Origin: Sediminicola luteus
GTDB taxonomy: Bacteria > Bacteroidota > Bacteroidia > Flavobacteriales > Flavobacteriaceae
Reading direction: 5' to 3'
Length of the DNA: 64,000 nucleotides
Assembly: GCF_002514735.1 (NCBI RefSeq)
Contig: NZ_KZ300476.1
Location: 513,305-577,304, forward strand
Below the pieces are notes generated by a model that did not search any database, was not told where the DNA came from, and saw only the letters and a list, made by a program, of their open reading frames with translations. This document shows, piece by piece, positions 16,142 to 25,525 of this stretch. Both the position numbers and the translations under genes were made by a program. Positions within the stretch are counted from its first letter, which is position 1; each line of letters opens with the position of its first letter.

Positions 16142-16827
16142 CCCCCAATACGATCCTGGGCCAAACTATAGATACGCTCGAATTGGTCTTCCAAGCCCAT
16201 ATGGCTGTTATCGAAGGGTACGGCGTCCTCGGCTTGTTTTAAGGGCGAATGCTCGCGATGCGAGTCTATATAATCGCGCTCTTGTACGTTTTTCAAAATC
16301 TCGTCGTAATTCACATCGTCTCCCCTATCCAACAGCTCTTTGTAGCGTCTATGGGCCCTGGCCGAGGCCGAGGCGGTCATAAATATTTTCAGCTCGGCAT
16401 CCGGGAAAACGACGGTGCCTATATCACGGCCATCCATAACCACACCTTTGTCGGCACCCATCCGGCGCTGTTCGGCCACTAACTTTTCGCGAACGGCCGC
16501 AAGCTCAGAAACGATACTGACTTTGGTAGAAACGGCCATAGTCCGTATCTCACGCTCTACGTTTTCACCGTTCAATATCATATCGGCCTTTCCGGTATCC
16601 CCATTACGCTCGAACCTTAGATTAATGGCATCCAATTGAGACTCCAGTAACGGGGTATCCAATTGCTTGGAATCGTCTATCGCCCCGATCCGAATCGCGA
16701 AAAGGGTTACGGCCCTATACATGGCACCTGTATCTATGTACACATATTCCAATTTCTCAGCCAACATTTTGGCAATGGTGCTTTTTCCGGTGGACGAAAA
16801 GCCGTCTATAGCGATAGTTATTTTCAT
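16138..16827 (-). CDS. cmk: Cytidylate kinase
   Basis: 229 residues from ATG 16827; the longer frame from 16848 adds seven residues before the conserved start MKITIAIDG. The P-loop is GFSSTGKST (residues 9-17), and the family motifs YIDTGAMYRAVT and VMDGRDIGTVVFPDA are present. It phosphorylates CMP and dCMP. It is the usual length for the family. Confidence 0.96.
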   Translation of the reverse strand: MKITIAIDGFSSTGKSTIAKMLAEKLEYVYIDTGAMYRAVTLFAIRIGAIDDSKQLDTPLLESQLDAINLRFERNGDTGKADMILNGENVEREIRTMAVSTKVSIVSELAAVREKLVAEQRRMGADKGVVMDGRDIGTVVFPDAELKIFMTASASARAHRRYKELLDRGDDVNYDEILKNVQERDYIDSHREHSPLKQAEDAVPFDNSHMGLEDQFERIYSLAQDRIGG

Positions 16828-16945
16828 TTTAATGCATTCAGGGTTCAAGACAAAGGATTCTAAAAGTACGTCATTCTTATAAACGAACCCATGAAAAAAA
16901 TCAGGTTTTCCTTTTTCATTCAGGGGCTATTCCATTACTGACCGC

Positions 16946-19396
16946 TTATAGTTTTTTAGCATTTTTCACCTTTTGTTTGGTAACCGCTATATCGATCACC
17001 TCACTCATTTCGGTTACATAATGAAAGGTTAGTCCTTTTAGATATTCTTCTTTAATCTCCAAGATGTCTTTACGGTTATCGGCACAAAGTATGATTTCTT
17101 TGATCTTGGCCCTTTTGGCGGCTAGAATCTTTTCTTTGATACCCCCAACCGGTAACACCTTACCCCGTAGGGTAATCTCACCGGTCATGGCCAAACTTTT
17201 CTTCACCTTGCGCTGGGTATATAACGACACCAAAGAGGTCAGCATGGTAATACCGGCACTAGGTCCATCTTTCGGGGTAGCCCCTTCAGGAACGTGAATA
17301 TGTACATTGTACTTATCGAACACCTCGACCGGTATACCAAATACTTCGGCATTCGACTTTATATACTCCATGGCAATAGTGGCCGACTCTTTCATGACCT
17401 TGCCTAAATTACCGGTAATGCTCAGCGCGCCTTTACCTTTGGATAAAAGGGATTCGATAAACAAAATATCACCCCCGACCGAGGTCCAGGCGAGTCCGGT
17501 TACCACACCGGCCACATCGTTATTCTCGTACTTATCGCGCTCTAAACGGGCCGGTCCTAATACGGTTTCAATATCGGCATTGGACACTTTGACGTCGTAC
17601 ACCTCTTCCATGGCGATGTTCTTGGCCGCATAACGTACCATTTTGGCAATTTGCTTGTCCAAGGTTCGTACGCCAGATTCCCGGGTGTAACCTTCCACGA
17701 TCTTCTCCAACTGGGGTTTCCCTAACTTAAGATCCTTGGCCTTTAAACCATGCTCCTTTAATTGCTTGGGCAACAAATGGCGCTTGGCGATCTCGACTTT
17801 TTCCTCAATGGTATACCCACTTACATTAATAAGCTCCATACGGTCGCGTAAGGCCGGCTGAATGCTGCCTAGATTGTTGGCCGTAGCTATAAACATCACC
17901 TTAGAGAGGTCGTAGCCCATCTCCAAGAAGTTGTCGTAGAACTCGCTATTTTGTTCGGGATCCAATACCTCTAACATGGCCGAGGAAGGATCGCCTTGGT
18001 GGCTACTGGACAATTTATCGATCTCATCCAAAATGAAAACCGGATTCGAAGTACCCGCTTTTTTGATGTTCTGAAGAATGCGACCGGGCATAGCCCCAAT
18101 ATAGGTTTTGCGGTGCCCACGTATCTCGGCCTCGTCGCGCAAACCACCTAAAGACATACGCACATATTCGCGTCCCATGGATTCGGCTATCGATTTACCC
18201 AAGGAGGTTTTACCCACGCCGGGAGGGCCATACAGACATAAAATGGGCGATTTCATATCGTTCCGCAGCTTCAATACCGCCAAATACTCTATAATGCGCC
18301 TTTTTACATCTTCTAGACCGTAATGGTCGCGATCTAAGATCTCTTGGGCTTTTTTGAGGTCGAATTTGTCTTTTGAAAATTCATTCCAAGGCAACTCCAA
18401 AAACAACTCTAGATAATTACGCTGAATGGAGTACTCGGCCACCTGTGGGTTCATGCGCTGCATTTTGGCCAGCTCTTTATTAAAGTGCTCGTTTACCTTT
18501 TTGCCCCACTTTTTCTTTTTGGCCTGGGCCCGCATTTCGTCAATCTCTTCTTCATAAGACACCCCGCCCAACTCTTCTTGGATGGTCTTCATCTGCTGAT
18601 GCAGGAAGTACTCCCGTTGCTGTTGGTCGAGATCGTTGCGTACCTTAGACTGTATATCGTTTTTAAGCTCCAATTTCTGAAGCTCCATATTCATATGCTT
18701 TAAGGCGGCCAAAGCCCGTTCTTGCAGATCCCCGATCTCGAGTAACTCCTGCTTGTCGGCCACCCCCACATTAAGGTTGCTCGACACAAAGTTCACCAAA
18801 AACGAATTGCTCTGAATGTTTTTAATGGCAAAGGAAGCCTCCGAAGGTATATTCGGACTATCTTTTATAATACGCAGGGCAATTTCCTTGATACCATCGA
18901 TTATGGCCATGAATTCCGGATCTTCGGCCTCTGGCCTTACTTCTACCGTTTCACGTATCGTGGCGGTCATATAGGGCTCCTCGGTAATCAGCTCGGCCAA
19001 TTCGAAGCGTTTTTTACCCTGAATGATAATGGTAGTATTGCCATCGGGCATTTTCAACACCCTTAAGATACGGGCTACCGTACCCAAGGTATTGATATCG
19101 GCCAAGCCCGGATTCTCTACCGCCTCATCTTTTTGCGACACCACACCAATGACCTTAGAACCGTTGTTGGCATCGTTGATCAATTGGATGGAGGCATCCC
19201 TTCCGGCCGTAATCGGAATAACCACCCCGGGAAAAAGAACCGTGTTACGCAAAGGTAAGATCGGCAAGGTTTCCGGTAAGGGTTCGTTGTTTATCTCTTC
19301 TTCATCTTCAGGGGTCATTAACGGAATCAATTCCTCATCTTGATCCAAGCCCTGCAATGACATGCTGTCAATATGTATGATTTTAGAATCTCCCAT
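16946..19396 (-). CDS. lon: ATP-dependent protease Lon
   Basis: 816 residues from ATG 19396, the usual Bacteroidota length; 18 more in-frame codons to 19450 do not look conserved. Domains in order: N-terminal LON substrate domain beginning at [16 protein letters not shown], a coiled coil, the AAA+ module with Walker [10 protein letters not shown] and Walker [10 protein letters not shown], and the protease domain with catalytic Ser713 in [11 protein letters not shown] and a Lys in [12 protein letters not shown]. It degrades misfolded and regulatory proteins in the cytosol. Confidence 0.97.
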   Translation of the reverse strand: MGDSKIIHIDSMSLQGLDQDEELIPLMTPEDEEEINNEPLPETLPILPLRNTVLFPGVVIPITAGRDASIQLINDANNGSKVIGVVSQKDEAVENPGLADINTLGTVARILRVLKMPDGNTTIIIQGKKRFELAELITEEPYMTATIRETVEVRPEAEDPEFMAIIDGIKEIALRIIKDSPNIPSEASFAIKNIQSNSFLVNFVSSNLNVGVADKQELLEIGDLQERALAALKHMNMELQKLELKNDIQSKVRNDLDQQQREYFLHQQMKTIQEELGGVSYEEEIDEMRAQAKKKKWGKKVNEHFNKELAKMQRMNPQVAEYSIQRNYLELFLELPWNEFSKDKFDLKKAQEILDRDHYGLEDVKRRIIEYLAVLKLRNDMKSPILCLYGPPGVGKTSLGKSIAESMGREYVRMSLGGLRDEAEIRGHRKTYIGAMPGRILQNIKKAGTSNPVFILDEIDKLSSSHQGDPSSAMLEVLDPEQNSEFYDNFLEMGYDLSKVMFIATANNLGSIQPALRDRMELINVSGYTIEEKVEIAKRHLLPKQLKEHGLKAKDLKLGKPQLEKIVEGYTRESGVRTLDKQIAKMVRYAAKNIAMEEVYDVKVSNADIETVLGPARLERDKYENNDVAGVVTGLAWTSVGGDILFIESLLSKGKGALSITGNLGKVMKESATIAMEYIKSNAEVFGIPVEVFDKYNVHIHVPEGATPKDGPSAGITMLTSLVSLYTQRKVKKSLAMTGEITLRGKVLPVGGIKEKILAAKRAKIKEIILCADNRKDILEIKEEYLKGLTFHYVTEMSEVIDIAVTKQKVKNAKKL

Positions 19397-19554
19397 AGCT
19401 AATATGTCGGCCAATCTGTCAGTTACCAAACGACTACCGACCCTCTTCATTATTGGTTAAGTCCCCTCAAGCTACTAAAAACGGTATTTGGGGGCATATA
19501 TTTCGCTATGGAAAGGGCAAAGGCTATGCCACAATGATTTTTTTTCAAGAAAAC

Positions 19555-19580
19555 TGTAACAAAGGAAAAAAGGCCGCATC
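19555..19580 (+). promoter_or_regulatory. ECF-type promoter of the first sigma gene
   Basis: TGTAACAAA (19555-19563), 11 bases, then CGCATC (19575-19580), 21 bases before the start codon. The same TGTAACAAA followed 10 bases later by CGC occurs upstream of the second sigma gene (41779-41800). GTAACA with a downstream CG-containing element resembles ECF autoregulatory promoters; this is inference. Confidence 0.5.
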
Positions 19581-19601
19581 TTTAGGGTAAAGAATTACTT
19601 T

Positions 19602-20156
19602 TTGAGCCAGCAAAATGAACATATCGATGTTCTGTTACAACAGTGTTTAGCAGGAAAGCAAAGCGCGCAATTCAAGGTATATCAAAAATACCAGAAAGCC
19701 ATGTACAACACCTCGCTACGGATCGTAAAAGATAGTATGGAAGCCGAGGACGTAATGCAAGAGTCTTTTTTAAGCGCCTTTTCTAAACTGCATAGCTTTA
19801 AAGGGGAGGTTACCTTCGGGGCCTGGTTAAAACGCATTGTGGTAAACAACAGTATACAGCGGTACAACAAACGTAAAAAAGAAAACAGCACATCGCTGGA
19901 AGATCATTTATATAGGGTCGAAGATGATGATGTAGGCTCCCAGGATTATGGGGAGACGGAACGAAAGGCTCAAAAAGTACTTCAAACCATGAACCTACTC
20001 AAGGAGAACTATAGAGTTTCTTTGACCCTTCATTTGATCGAAGGATACGATTATGACGAAATAAGCCAGATTATGGATATGAGTTACGCCAATTGCCGTA
20101 CCACCATATCCAGGGCCAAGGACAGTTTACGAAAGAAAATGGCCCAACTGGTATAA
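19602..20156 (+). CDS. ECF-type RNA polymerase sigma factor (first)
   Basis: 184 residues. Region 2 covers about residues 20-90 (EDVMQESFLSAFSKLHSFKGE with the typical W-L-KRI-VN-N motif), region 4 about residues 125-180 (EGYDYDEISQIMDMSYANCRTTISRAKDSLRKKM). The start is TTG; no in-frame ATG lies near the conserved N-terminus. It heads a four-gene operon with a membrane protein and two adhesin-like proteins, and is probably controlled by the next gene. Confidence 0.9.
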   Translation: MSQQNEHIDVLLQQCLAGKQSAQFKVYQKYQKAMYNTSLRIVKDSMEAEDVMQESFLSAFSKLHSFKGEVTFGAWLKRIVVNNSIQRYNKRKKENSTSLEDHLYRVEDDDVGSQDYGETERKAQKVLQTMNLLKENYRVSLTLHLIEGYDYDEISQIMDMSYANCRTTISRAKDSLRKKMAQLV

Positions 20157-20164
20157 CAATAGTA

Positions 20165-20731
20165 ATGATGGAAGAGAAAGACAACATAACCCAAATGTTC
20201 GAGGATCTACGGGAACATTTCGACACCGAGGCCACACCGGCCGGGCACGAAATGCGATTCTTGGACAAACTGGCTCAGGCCCAGGGTACGGCCGTTACCC
20301 AAAAGCCCAAAAGACAACTTTGGAAACCCCTTTCCATTGCCGCTTCTATAGCCATATTAGTGGCAGCAGGCCTCCTTTTTACGATGCAACCCCAAAGCAC
20401 GGACGAACAATTGGCAGAGACCGCCCCTGAGGTTTCGAACACCAAGAACTACTATGCCGGGCTCATCGAAAGGGAAATCGCCAAACTCGAGACCGAGGCC
20501 ACTCCTGAAACCCGCCAAGTAATCGACGATGCGCTTGCGCAATTGGAAAACTTGGAAAAGGACTATGAAAAATTAGAACAAGACCTCTTAGACGAGGGCA
20601 ACCCAAAACTGTTGCTCAGTGCCATGATCACCAACTTCCAGACTAGGATAGACCTGTTGGAAAACGTGATGGAACAAATAGAGGAAATAAAAATGTATAA
20701 CAAACTTAACGATGAAAGCGATATTATATAA
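20165..20731 (+). CDS. Single-pass membrane protein, possible anti-sigma factor
   Basis: 188 residues (ATG at 20165 or 20168). A cytosolic N-terminus of about 55 residues precedes one membrane segment (about residues 62-78, LSIAASIAILVAAGLLF), followed by a glutamate-rich coiled-coil-like outer part. Position directly after an ECF sigma gene and this topology are typical of anti-sigma factors, but there is no zinc-binding ZAS motif, so the role is inferred. The gene overlaps the next by 20 bases. Confidence 0.7.
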   Translation: MMEEKDNITQMFEDLREHFDTEATPAGHEMRFLDKLAQAQGTAVTQKPKRQLWKPLSIAASIAILVAAGLLFTMQPQSTDEQLAETAPEVSNTKNYYAGLIEREIAKLETEATPETRQVIDDALAQLENLEKDYEKLEQDLLDEGNPKLLLSAMITNFQTRIDLLENVMEQIEEIKMYNKLNDESDII

Positions 20732-21800
20732 AACTACCCTAACCCTCTTAACGCTCGTTACCCCGCTACTGCTTACGGCCAATACCGGCAAGCTTAAAGG
20801 CAAGTACGAACGCGAAAAGACCCTTAAGAAAGAGTATACCGTAAACCCGACCGCGCTCTTAAAAGTGAGCAACAGCTACGGCGACCTGAACATTACGTCT
20901 TGGGACCAAAACAAAGTAGTGATAGAAGTACGGATTACCGTTAGTGGCAACAGTGAAGAAAAAGTCGAGAAAAAACTACACAGTATCGATGTAGATTTCG
21001 AAAGCTCGCCATCCGAGGTTTATGCCAAGACCATCTTCTCCAAAAACAAAAGCTGGGGCTGGAACTGGGGGCGCAACAATGTTAGCATGCGTATTGATTA
21101 TAACATTAAAGTACCCGTAAAGAACAGTGTTTCGCTCTCCAACGATTATGGCGCCATTATCTTGGATCGTATAGACGGGCACGCCCGAATAAGTTGTGAT
21201 TATGGTCGTTTAGATATTGGGGAACTACGTGGCAGGGAGAACCAGTTGAACTTCGATTATACCTCAAAATCTAAAATCGGCTATATGAACAGTGGTAAGA
21301 TCAATGCCGATTATTCAGGGTTTACCATTGAAAAAGCCGGAAACTTGGATATCAATGCCGACTATACCAATTCGAAGGTCATAGAAATGGACGATTTGGA
21401 GTACCACTGTGATTACGGTAGCATCGAAATCGGAAAGGTTAACCATATAGATGGTAACGGAAGTTATCTAAGCTCAAGGATTGGAAAAGTGAATGGCAAT
21501 TTGGATATCGTATCTGATTACGGTTCCCTAAAAATCGAGGAACTTACCGCCAATGCCGGCGATGTAAGCATCCGATCGGATTATACCGGAGTAAAAATAG
21601 GCTATGCGCCTGAATACGAATTCACCTTTGAGATCCGTACCGAATATGCCGGCGTAAAAGGTAAAGACGATTTTGAGATAAACATCAGCAAAGAACGCTC
21701 TTCGGAACGCTACTACAAAGGCTATTACGGTTCTAGCAACAGCAACAACCATATGTCCATCAACAGCGAATACGGCAGCGTTAGCTTTTATCAAAATTAA
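20712..21800 (+). CDS. DUF4097-like adhesin domain protein, exported
   Basis: 362 residues. A signal peptide ends near residue 25 (LLLTANTG). The mature part is a long beta-solenoid-like repeat in which short turns such as DYGAI, ADYSG, SDYGSL and EYAGV recur about every 20 residues. That matches the DUF4097 fold found in envelope-stress operons. Its function is not known. It is translated with the sigma and anti-sigma-like genes. Confidence 0.75.
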   Translation: MKAILYKTTLTLLTLVTPLLLTANTGKLKGKYEREKTLKKEYTVNPTALLKVSNSYGDLNITSWDQNKVVIEVRITVSGNSEEKVEKKLHSIDVDFESSPSEVYAKTIFSKNKSWGWNWGRNNVSMRIDYNIKVPVKNSVSLSNDYGAIILDRIDGHARISCDYGRLDIGELRGRENQLNFDYTSKSKIGYMNSGKINADYSGFTIEKAGNLDINADYTNSKVIEMDDLEYHCDYGSIEIGKVNHIDGNGSYLSSRIGKVNGNLDIVSDYGSLKIEELTANAGDVSIRSDYTGVKIGYAPEYEFTFEIRTEYAGVKGKDDFEINISKERSSERYYKGYYGSSNSNNHMSINSEYGSVSFYQN

Positions 21801-21839
21801 TAACCCTTGTAATCAATCAACCCTTAATACAATTACATC

Positions 21840-22574
21840 ATGAAAAAAACGACAACACTTTTAACCTTGGCCCTTTTGAGCAGTGTTATGCTACATGCCC
21901 AATGGTGGGGAAAACACATCAAAGGCAATGGAAACGTTACCGAGATCGAACGTTCGGTGGGCGATTATGACAAAGTAGCCGTAGCCGGAAACTTCGATGT
22001 GTACTTGGTAGCCGGAACCGAAGGCGAACTGACCTTAAAGGGAGAATCCAACTTATTGGAGCACATTAAGACTGAGGTAAAGGATGGAAAACTGATCATT
22101 AAGACCAAAAATAACGTAGAGCTACGTCCATCCAACTGGAAAAGTAAAGCCTTATCGATTACCGTACCAATTGAAGATATTTCTGCCGCTACCCTTTCGG
22201 GATCTGGCGATATTGTAGGTAAGACTTTGATCAAAGCCAATAAATTCCATACCGCCGTAGCCGGTTCCGGTGATATTACCTTGGAAGTAGATGCCCAATC
22301 GGTGTCCGCCGCCGTTTCAGGTTCTGGCGACTTACGTTTAGAGGGTACTGCCCAAGATTTTGAAGCCAAAGTAGCCGGTAGTGGCGACATACACGCCTTT
22401 GACTTAAGGGCCGAAAACGTGACCAGTGCCGTAAGCGGATCAGGCGATGTTCGGGTAAGCGCCAGTGGCTTATTAAAAGCCCGTGTCTCGGGATCTGGCG
22501 ATGTGCATTATCGTGGCAACCCCGATAAAATAGACAGCAAAGTATCTGGTTCCGGCGATGTTTCCCGGAGCTAA
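21840..22574 (+). CDS. GIN-domain (DUF2807) putative autotransporter-like adhesin
   Basis: 244 residues with a signal peptide ending at MLHAQ. The mature protein is a beta-helix with six GSGD turns spaced about 20 residues (for example LSGSGDIVG, VAGSGDITLE, VSGSGDVRVS), the hallmark of the head GIN domain. It is the last gene of the ECF operon and shares the solenoid style of the preceding DUF4097 protein. A role at the cell surface under envelope stress is plausible. Confidence 0.87.
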   Translation: MKKTTTLLTLALLSSVMLHAQWWGKHIKGNGNVTEIERSVGDYDKVAVAGNFDVYLVAGTEGELTLKGESNLLEHIKTEVKDGKLIIKTKNNVELRPSNWKSKALSITVPIEDISAATLSGSGDIVGKTLIKANKFHTAVAGSGDITLEVDAQSVSAAVSGSGDLRLEGTAQDFEAKVAGSGDIHAFDLRAENVTSAVSGSGDVRVSASGLLKARVSGSGDVHYRGNPDKIDSKVSGSGDVSRS

Positions 22575-22594
22575 AAGCAGACAAAACAAGTAAT

Positions 22595-22624
22595 TAAAAA
22601 AGCTTCCTTCGGGAAGCTTTTTTA
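22595..22624 (+). terminator. Terminator of the ECF-GIN operon
   Basis: A perfect 8-base stem AAGCTTCC / GGAAGCTT with a stable TTCG tetraloop, flanked by A and T runs. The symmetry lets it act on both strands. Confidence 0.9.
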
Positions 22625-22669
22625 TTGATTATTGATTATTGTCTATTTTCTATGTTCTATTTTCTATGT
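22624..22669. repeat. Tandem heptad and 14-base repeats
   Basis: ATTGATT occurs twice in tandem (22624-22637), followed by two perfect copies of the 14-base unit TCTATTTTCTATGT (22642-22669). Confidence 0.85.
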
Positions 22670-22696
22670 TTTTTTTAATACCGACTAACCAACATA

Positions 22697-24100
22697 CTAC
22701 CCCTGCCTATCTTTTGGTACCCGGTACAATAACACAATACCGAACAAAAAGAAAAGGAACAAAAACAAAATACCGTTACGCATACTGCCGGTTATTTGAT
22801 CGATAAAGGCAAAAATGACCATCCCGATAACAATACCGATCTTTTCGGCCACATCGTAGAAACTAAAATATGAAGTGGTGTCTTCCGTTTCAGGCAGAAA
22901 TTTAGAGTAAGTAGAACGGGCCAAGGCCTGTATGCCCCCCATAACCAAGCCTACAATAGCCGCGGCAACATAAAACTGCAAGGGTGTTTCCATAAAGTAG
23001 GCATAAAAGCACAATCCCATCCATACCCCATTTACAGCAATCAAGGTTTTTATATTCCCATATTTACCCGAAGCATTCGAGGTAAGATAGGCGCCCAAGA
23101 TGGCCACTAACTGGATTACCAAAATACTTACGATAAGCCCCATGGTTTTTTCACCATCGCCTCCCCAGGCAATTTCCTCCTCCCCGAAATAAACAGCGAT
23201 AAGCATAATGGTCTGCACGGCCATACTGAATACGAAAAAAGCGTACAGGTAGCGTTTTAACCGTAGATCGGTCTGCAATTGGGCCCAAACACTTCTTAAC
23301 TCGCGTAACCCGTTAAAGAAGATGGCCCGGGTAACCTTTTCACCATTCGAGGTACCTTTTGGTAAATAATAGAACGTATATTGACTGAACAAAGCCCACC
23401 AAATCCCAACGGTGACGAAAGATATTTTCATAGCCTCGAAAGAAGCCGCATCCTTTACAGATTTTTGGGCTGCGGCAATCTCGGCCTCCGAACCATTGGC
23501 CAGAATCGCAGGGTCGATGCTCAAATCAAAACCAAACCATTGCGGAAACATAACCATCAAAAGGTTAAGTACCAACAACAAGACACTGCCAAAATATCCT
23601 AAAGAAAAGCCCTTAGCACTAATTCCGTCTTGTTGTTCGGGAAAAGCGATATCGGGCAAATAAGAGTTATAAAACACCAAACTGCCCCAATACCCAATTA
23701 GGCCCATAAAATAAAACAACAGGCTCAAATGGATCTTATCCGGAGTAATATCGAACCAATACAGCCCAATACAACCTACACTACCAACATAACAGAAGAA
23801 TTTTAAAAAATTCATTTTATTTCCCACATAATCGGCAATACCCGACATAATGGGCGAACTTACGGCCACCACCAAAAAGGTAAACGCGGTAACAAAAGTG
23901 ATCAAGGCCGTGCTTTTGAACTCCATACCAAAAGCCCAAACGGTTTTAAGCTCGGTTGTGGTAGACACGAACAGGGCCGAATAGAAAATAGGGAAAATCG
24001 AAGAAGCGATGGTCAAGGTGTAGACCGAATTGGCCCAATCGTAAAAGGCCCAGGCGTTCAACAATTTTTTACTGCCTTTAGCCAATGGTTCTCTTTGCAT
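22697..24100 (-). CDS. UMF1/Atg22-type MFS transporter
   Basis: 467 residues with about 12 predicted membrane segments. The N-terminal LLNAWAFYDWANSVY is the hallmark of the UMF1/Atg22 branch of the major facilitator superfamily, and GGIQALARSTYSKFLPE is the second conserved loop. Fungal Atg22 exports amino acids from the vacuole; the substrate of the bacterial proteins is unknown. It is monocistronic between two terminators. Confidence 0.9.
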   Translation of the reverse strand: MQREPLAKGSKKLLNAWAFYDWANSVYTLTIASSIFPIFYSALFVSTTTELKTVWAFGMEFKSTALITFVTAFTFLVVAVSSPIMSGIADYVGNKMNFLKFFCYVGSVGCIGLYWFDITPDKIHLSLLFYFMGLIGYWGSLVFYNSYLPDIAFPEQQDGISAKGFSLGYFGSVLLLVLNLLMVMFPQWFGFDLSIDPAILANGSEAEIAAAQKSVKDAASFEAMKISFVTVGIWWALFSQYTFYYLPKGTSNGEKVTRAIFFNGLRELRSVWAQLQTDLRLKRYLYAFFVFSMAVQTIMLIAVYFGEEEIAWGGDGEKTMGLIVSILVIQLVAILGAYLTSNASGKYGNIKTLIAVNGVWMGLCFYAYFMETPLQFYVAAAIVGLVMGGIQALARSTYSKFLPETEDTTSYFSFYDVAEKIGIVIGMVIFAFIDQITGSMRNGILFLFLFFLFGIVLLYRVPKDRQG

Positions 24101-24146
24101 CTGTATGGTTTTGGTTATTGGCGACTTAGCCTAATGACCAAGCCAC

Positions 24147-24178
24147 AAAAAAGCCGCTACCCGAAAACGAGCAGCGGC
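24147..24178 (-). terminator. Minus-strand terminator far downstream of the M48 gene
   Basis: The minus strand reads GCCGCT, an 14-base inner region with a short CG/CG stem, then AGCGGC followed by six T. It is about 280 bases downstream of the M48 stop codon and 46 bases upstream of the MFS start. Confidence 0.7.
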
Positions 24179-24389
24179 CCAATATACAATATATCTTAGT
24201 AGCCACCATTCGTGACCGAATGTTAGAAACGAGAACGCTTCACTTCTAGAATAAAGAAAATAGACTTTTAGACCTTTAACGTTTAATGATTTCGTTTTAC
24301 ACAAAACACTTGATTAAACCAAAGAAGACAACTATTTCGGATTCGGATTGGTTTACGGACGAATAAAATGTAAGCGCCTTGTTTTCAAT

Positions 24390-24425
24390 AGTCTTTATTC
24401 TTTAGTCTTTATTCTTTAGTCTTTA
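24390..24425. repeat. 14-base tandem repeat, 2.6 copies
   Basis: AGTCTTTATTCTTT is repeated perfectly at 24390-24403 and 24404-24417, with a partial third copy to 24425. Confidence 0.92.
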
Positions 24426-24461
24426 ACCAATAAGATTCGGATATCTGCGGGTTGCCACAAA

Positions 24462-25274
24462 CTATTTAAAGGTGGTTACCCCAAATTTTGCAGCTTCGGC
24501 TTTGGCGTTCGGCGCCCATTGGGTAAGATTGGCAATACGCGTATCATTAGAAGGGTGCGTACTCATGATTTCCGGCGGGGCTTCACCTCCACTGGCCTTC
24601 ATACGTTTCCATAATTCGGCTGCCTCATCGGGGTTGTAACCCGCAATTGCCATGAGGGTTAACCCAATTTTATCGGCTTCCGATTCGTGTCCCCTACTAA
24701 AGGGCAACATCCCTCCTACTTGAGAACCCAAACCGTAGGCTTGCATCCACATATCTTGGTTGGCCGCAGTTTGACCACTAGTGGCCACTGCCACGCCTAC
24801 AGCGCCAATTTGCTGTAGGGTACCGGCACTCATACGCTGGGCGCCATGATCGGCCAAGGCATGGGCTACCTCATGACCCATTACCACGGCCACCCCTGTT
24901 TCTCCTTGACAAACCGGTAAGATACCCGTATAAAAAACGATTTTACCCCCTGGCATACACCAAGCATTAACCGTTTTATCGTCTACCAAGTTATAATCCC
25001 AACGGTAATCTTTCAGATAGCCCGGGTACCCATTGGCATTAAACCAACGTTCGGCCGCCGAAGCAATTTTCTTCCCTACCCTTTCGATCATCTGCGCATC
25101 TGCAGTACCTTCAATTACTTTATTCTCATTTAGAAATTGATCGTATTGCGCAAAAGCCGTAGGGAAAATAGAACTATTGCTATGCATATTAAACATCTTC
25201 TTTCCCGTAAACGGATTCGTCTTACAGGCTGCCACCATTAAAAACACCATGAGGGCCAATGCAATTTTCTTCAT
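24462..25274 (-). CDS. M48-family metalloprotease lipoprotein
   Basis: 270 residues from ATG 25274. The lipobox ends at Cys17 (MVAAC). The zinc motif HEVAH is at residues 134-138, and the third ligand lies in SRGHESEADKIG. The length and layout match periplasmic LoiP/BepA-like M48 proteases, which remove misfolded outer-membrane proteins. An in-frame ATG four codons upstream is also possible. Confidence 0.93.
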   Translation of the reverse strand: MKKIALALMVFLMVAACKTNPFTGKKMFNMHSNSSIFPTAFAQYDQFLNENKVIEGTADAQMIERVGKKIASAAERWFNANGYPGYLKDYRWDYNLVDDKTVNAWCMPGGKIVFYTGILPVCQGETGVAVVMGHEVAHALADHGAQRMSAGTLQQIGAVGVAVATSGQTAANQDMWMQAYGLGSQVGGMLPFSRGHESEADKIGLTLMAIAGYNPDEAAELWKRMKASGGEAPPEIMSTHPSNDTRIANLTQWAPNAKAEAAKFGVTTFK

Positions 25275-25525
25275 CTTGTAATTCATTAAATATTAAGGAT
25301 TAAGCCACATAAAGCAACACCTTAAGGTTAGTATTTTTCCGAGCTGAAATTACAAAATTATCTGATACCAAAACGAAGAACCTATCCCAATTCGACCTTT
25401 GGCACCACCGGTTTGTTTTACTGCAAAATAATTTTTGGCATCCTTTTTGGTTATTACTAATTGAAACTGGGACATTGCACCTATAAAGCTGCCCCAATGA
25501 TGTGAAACGACAAAAACCAAAAGTT

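Larger units (their letters stand above)
24101..24461. other. Non-coding gap between MFS and M48 genes
   Basis: No reading frame of use. It holds a minus-strand terminator (24147-24178), a 14-base tandem repeat (24390-24425) and about 200 bases of A/T-rich sequence. A long 3' untranslated region of the M48 gene or a small RNA ending at the terminator could lie here. Confidence 0.5.
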
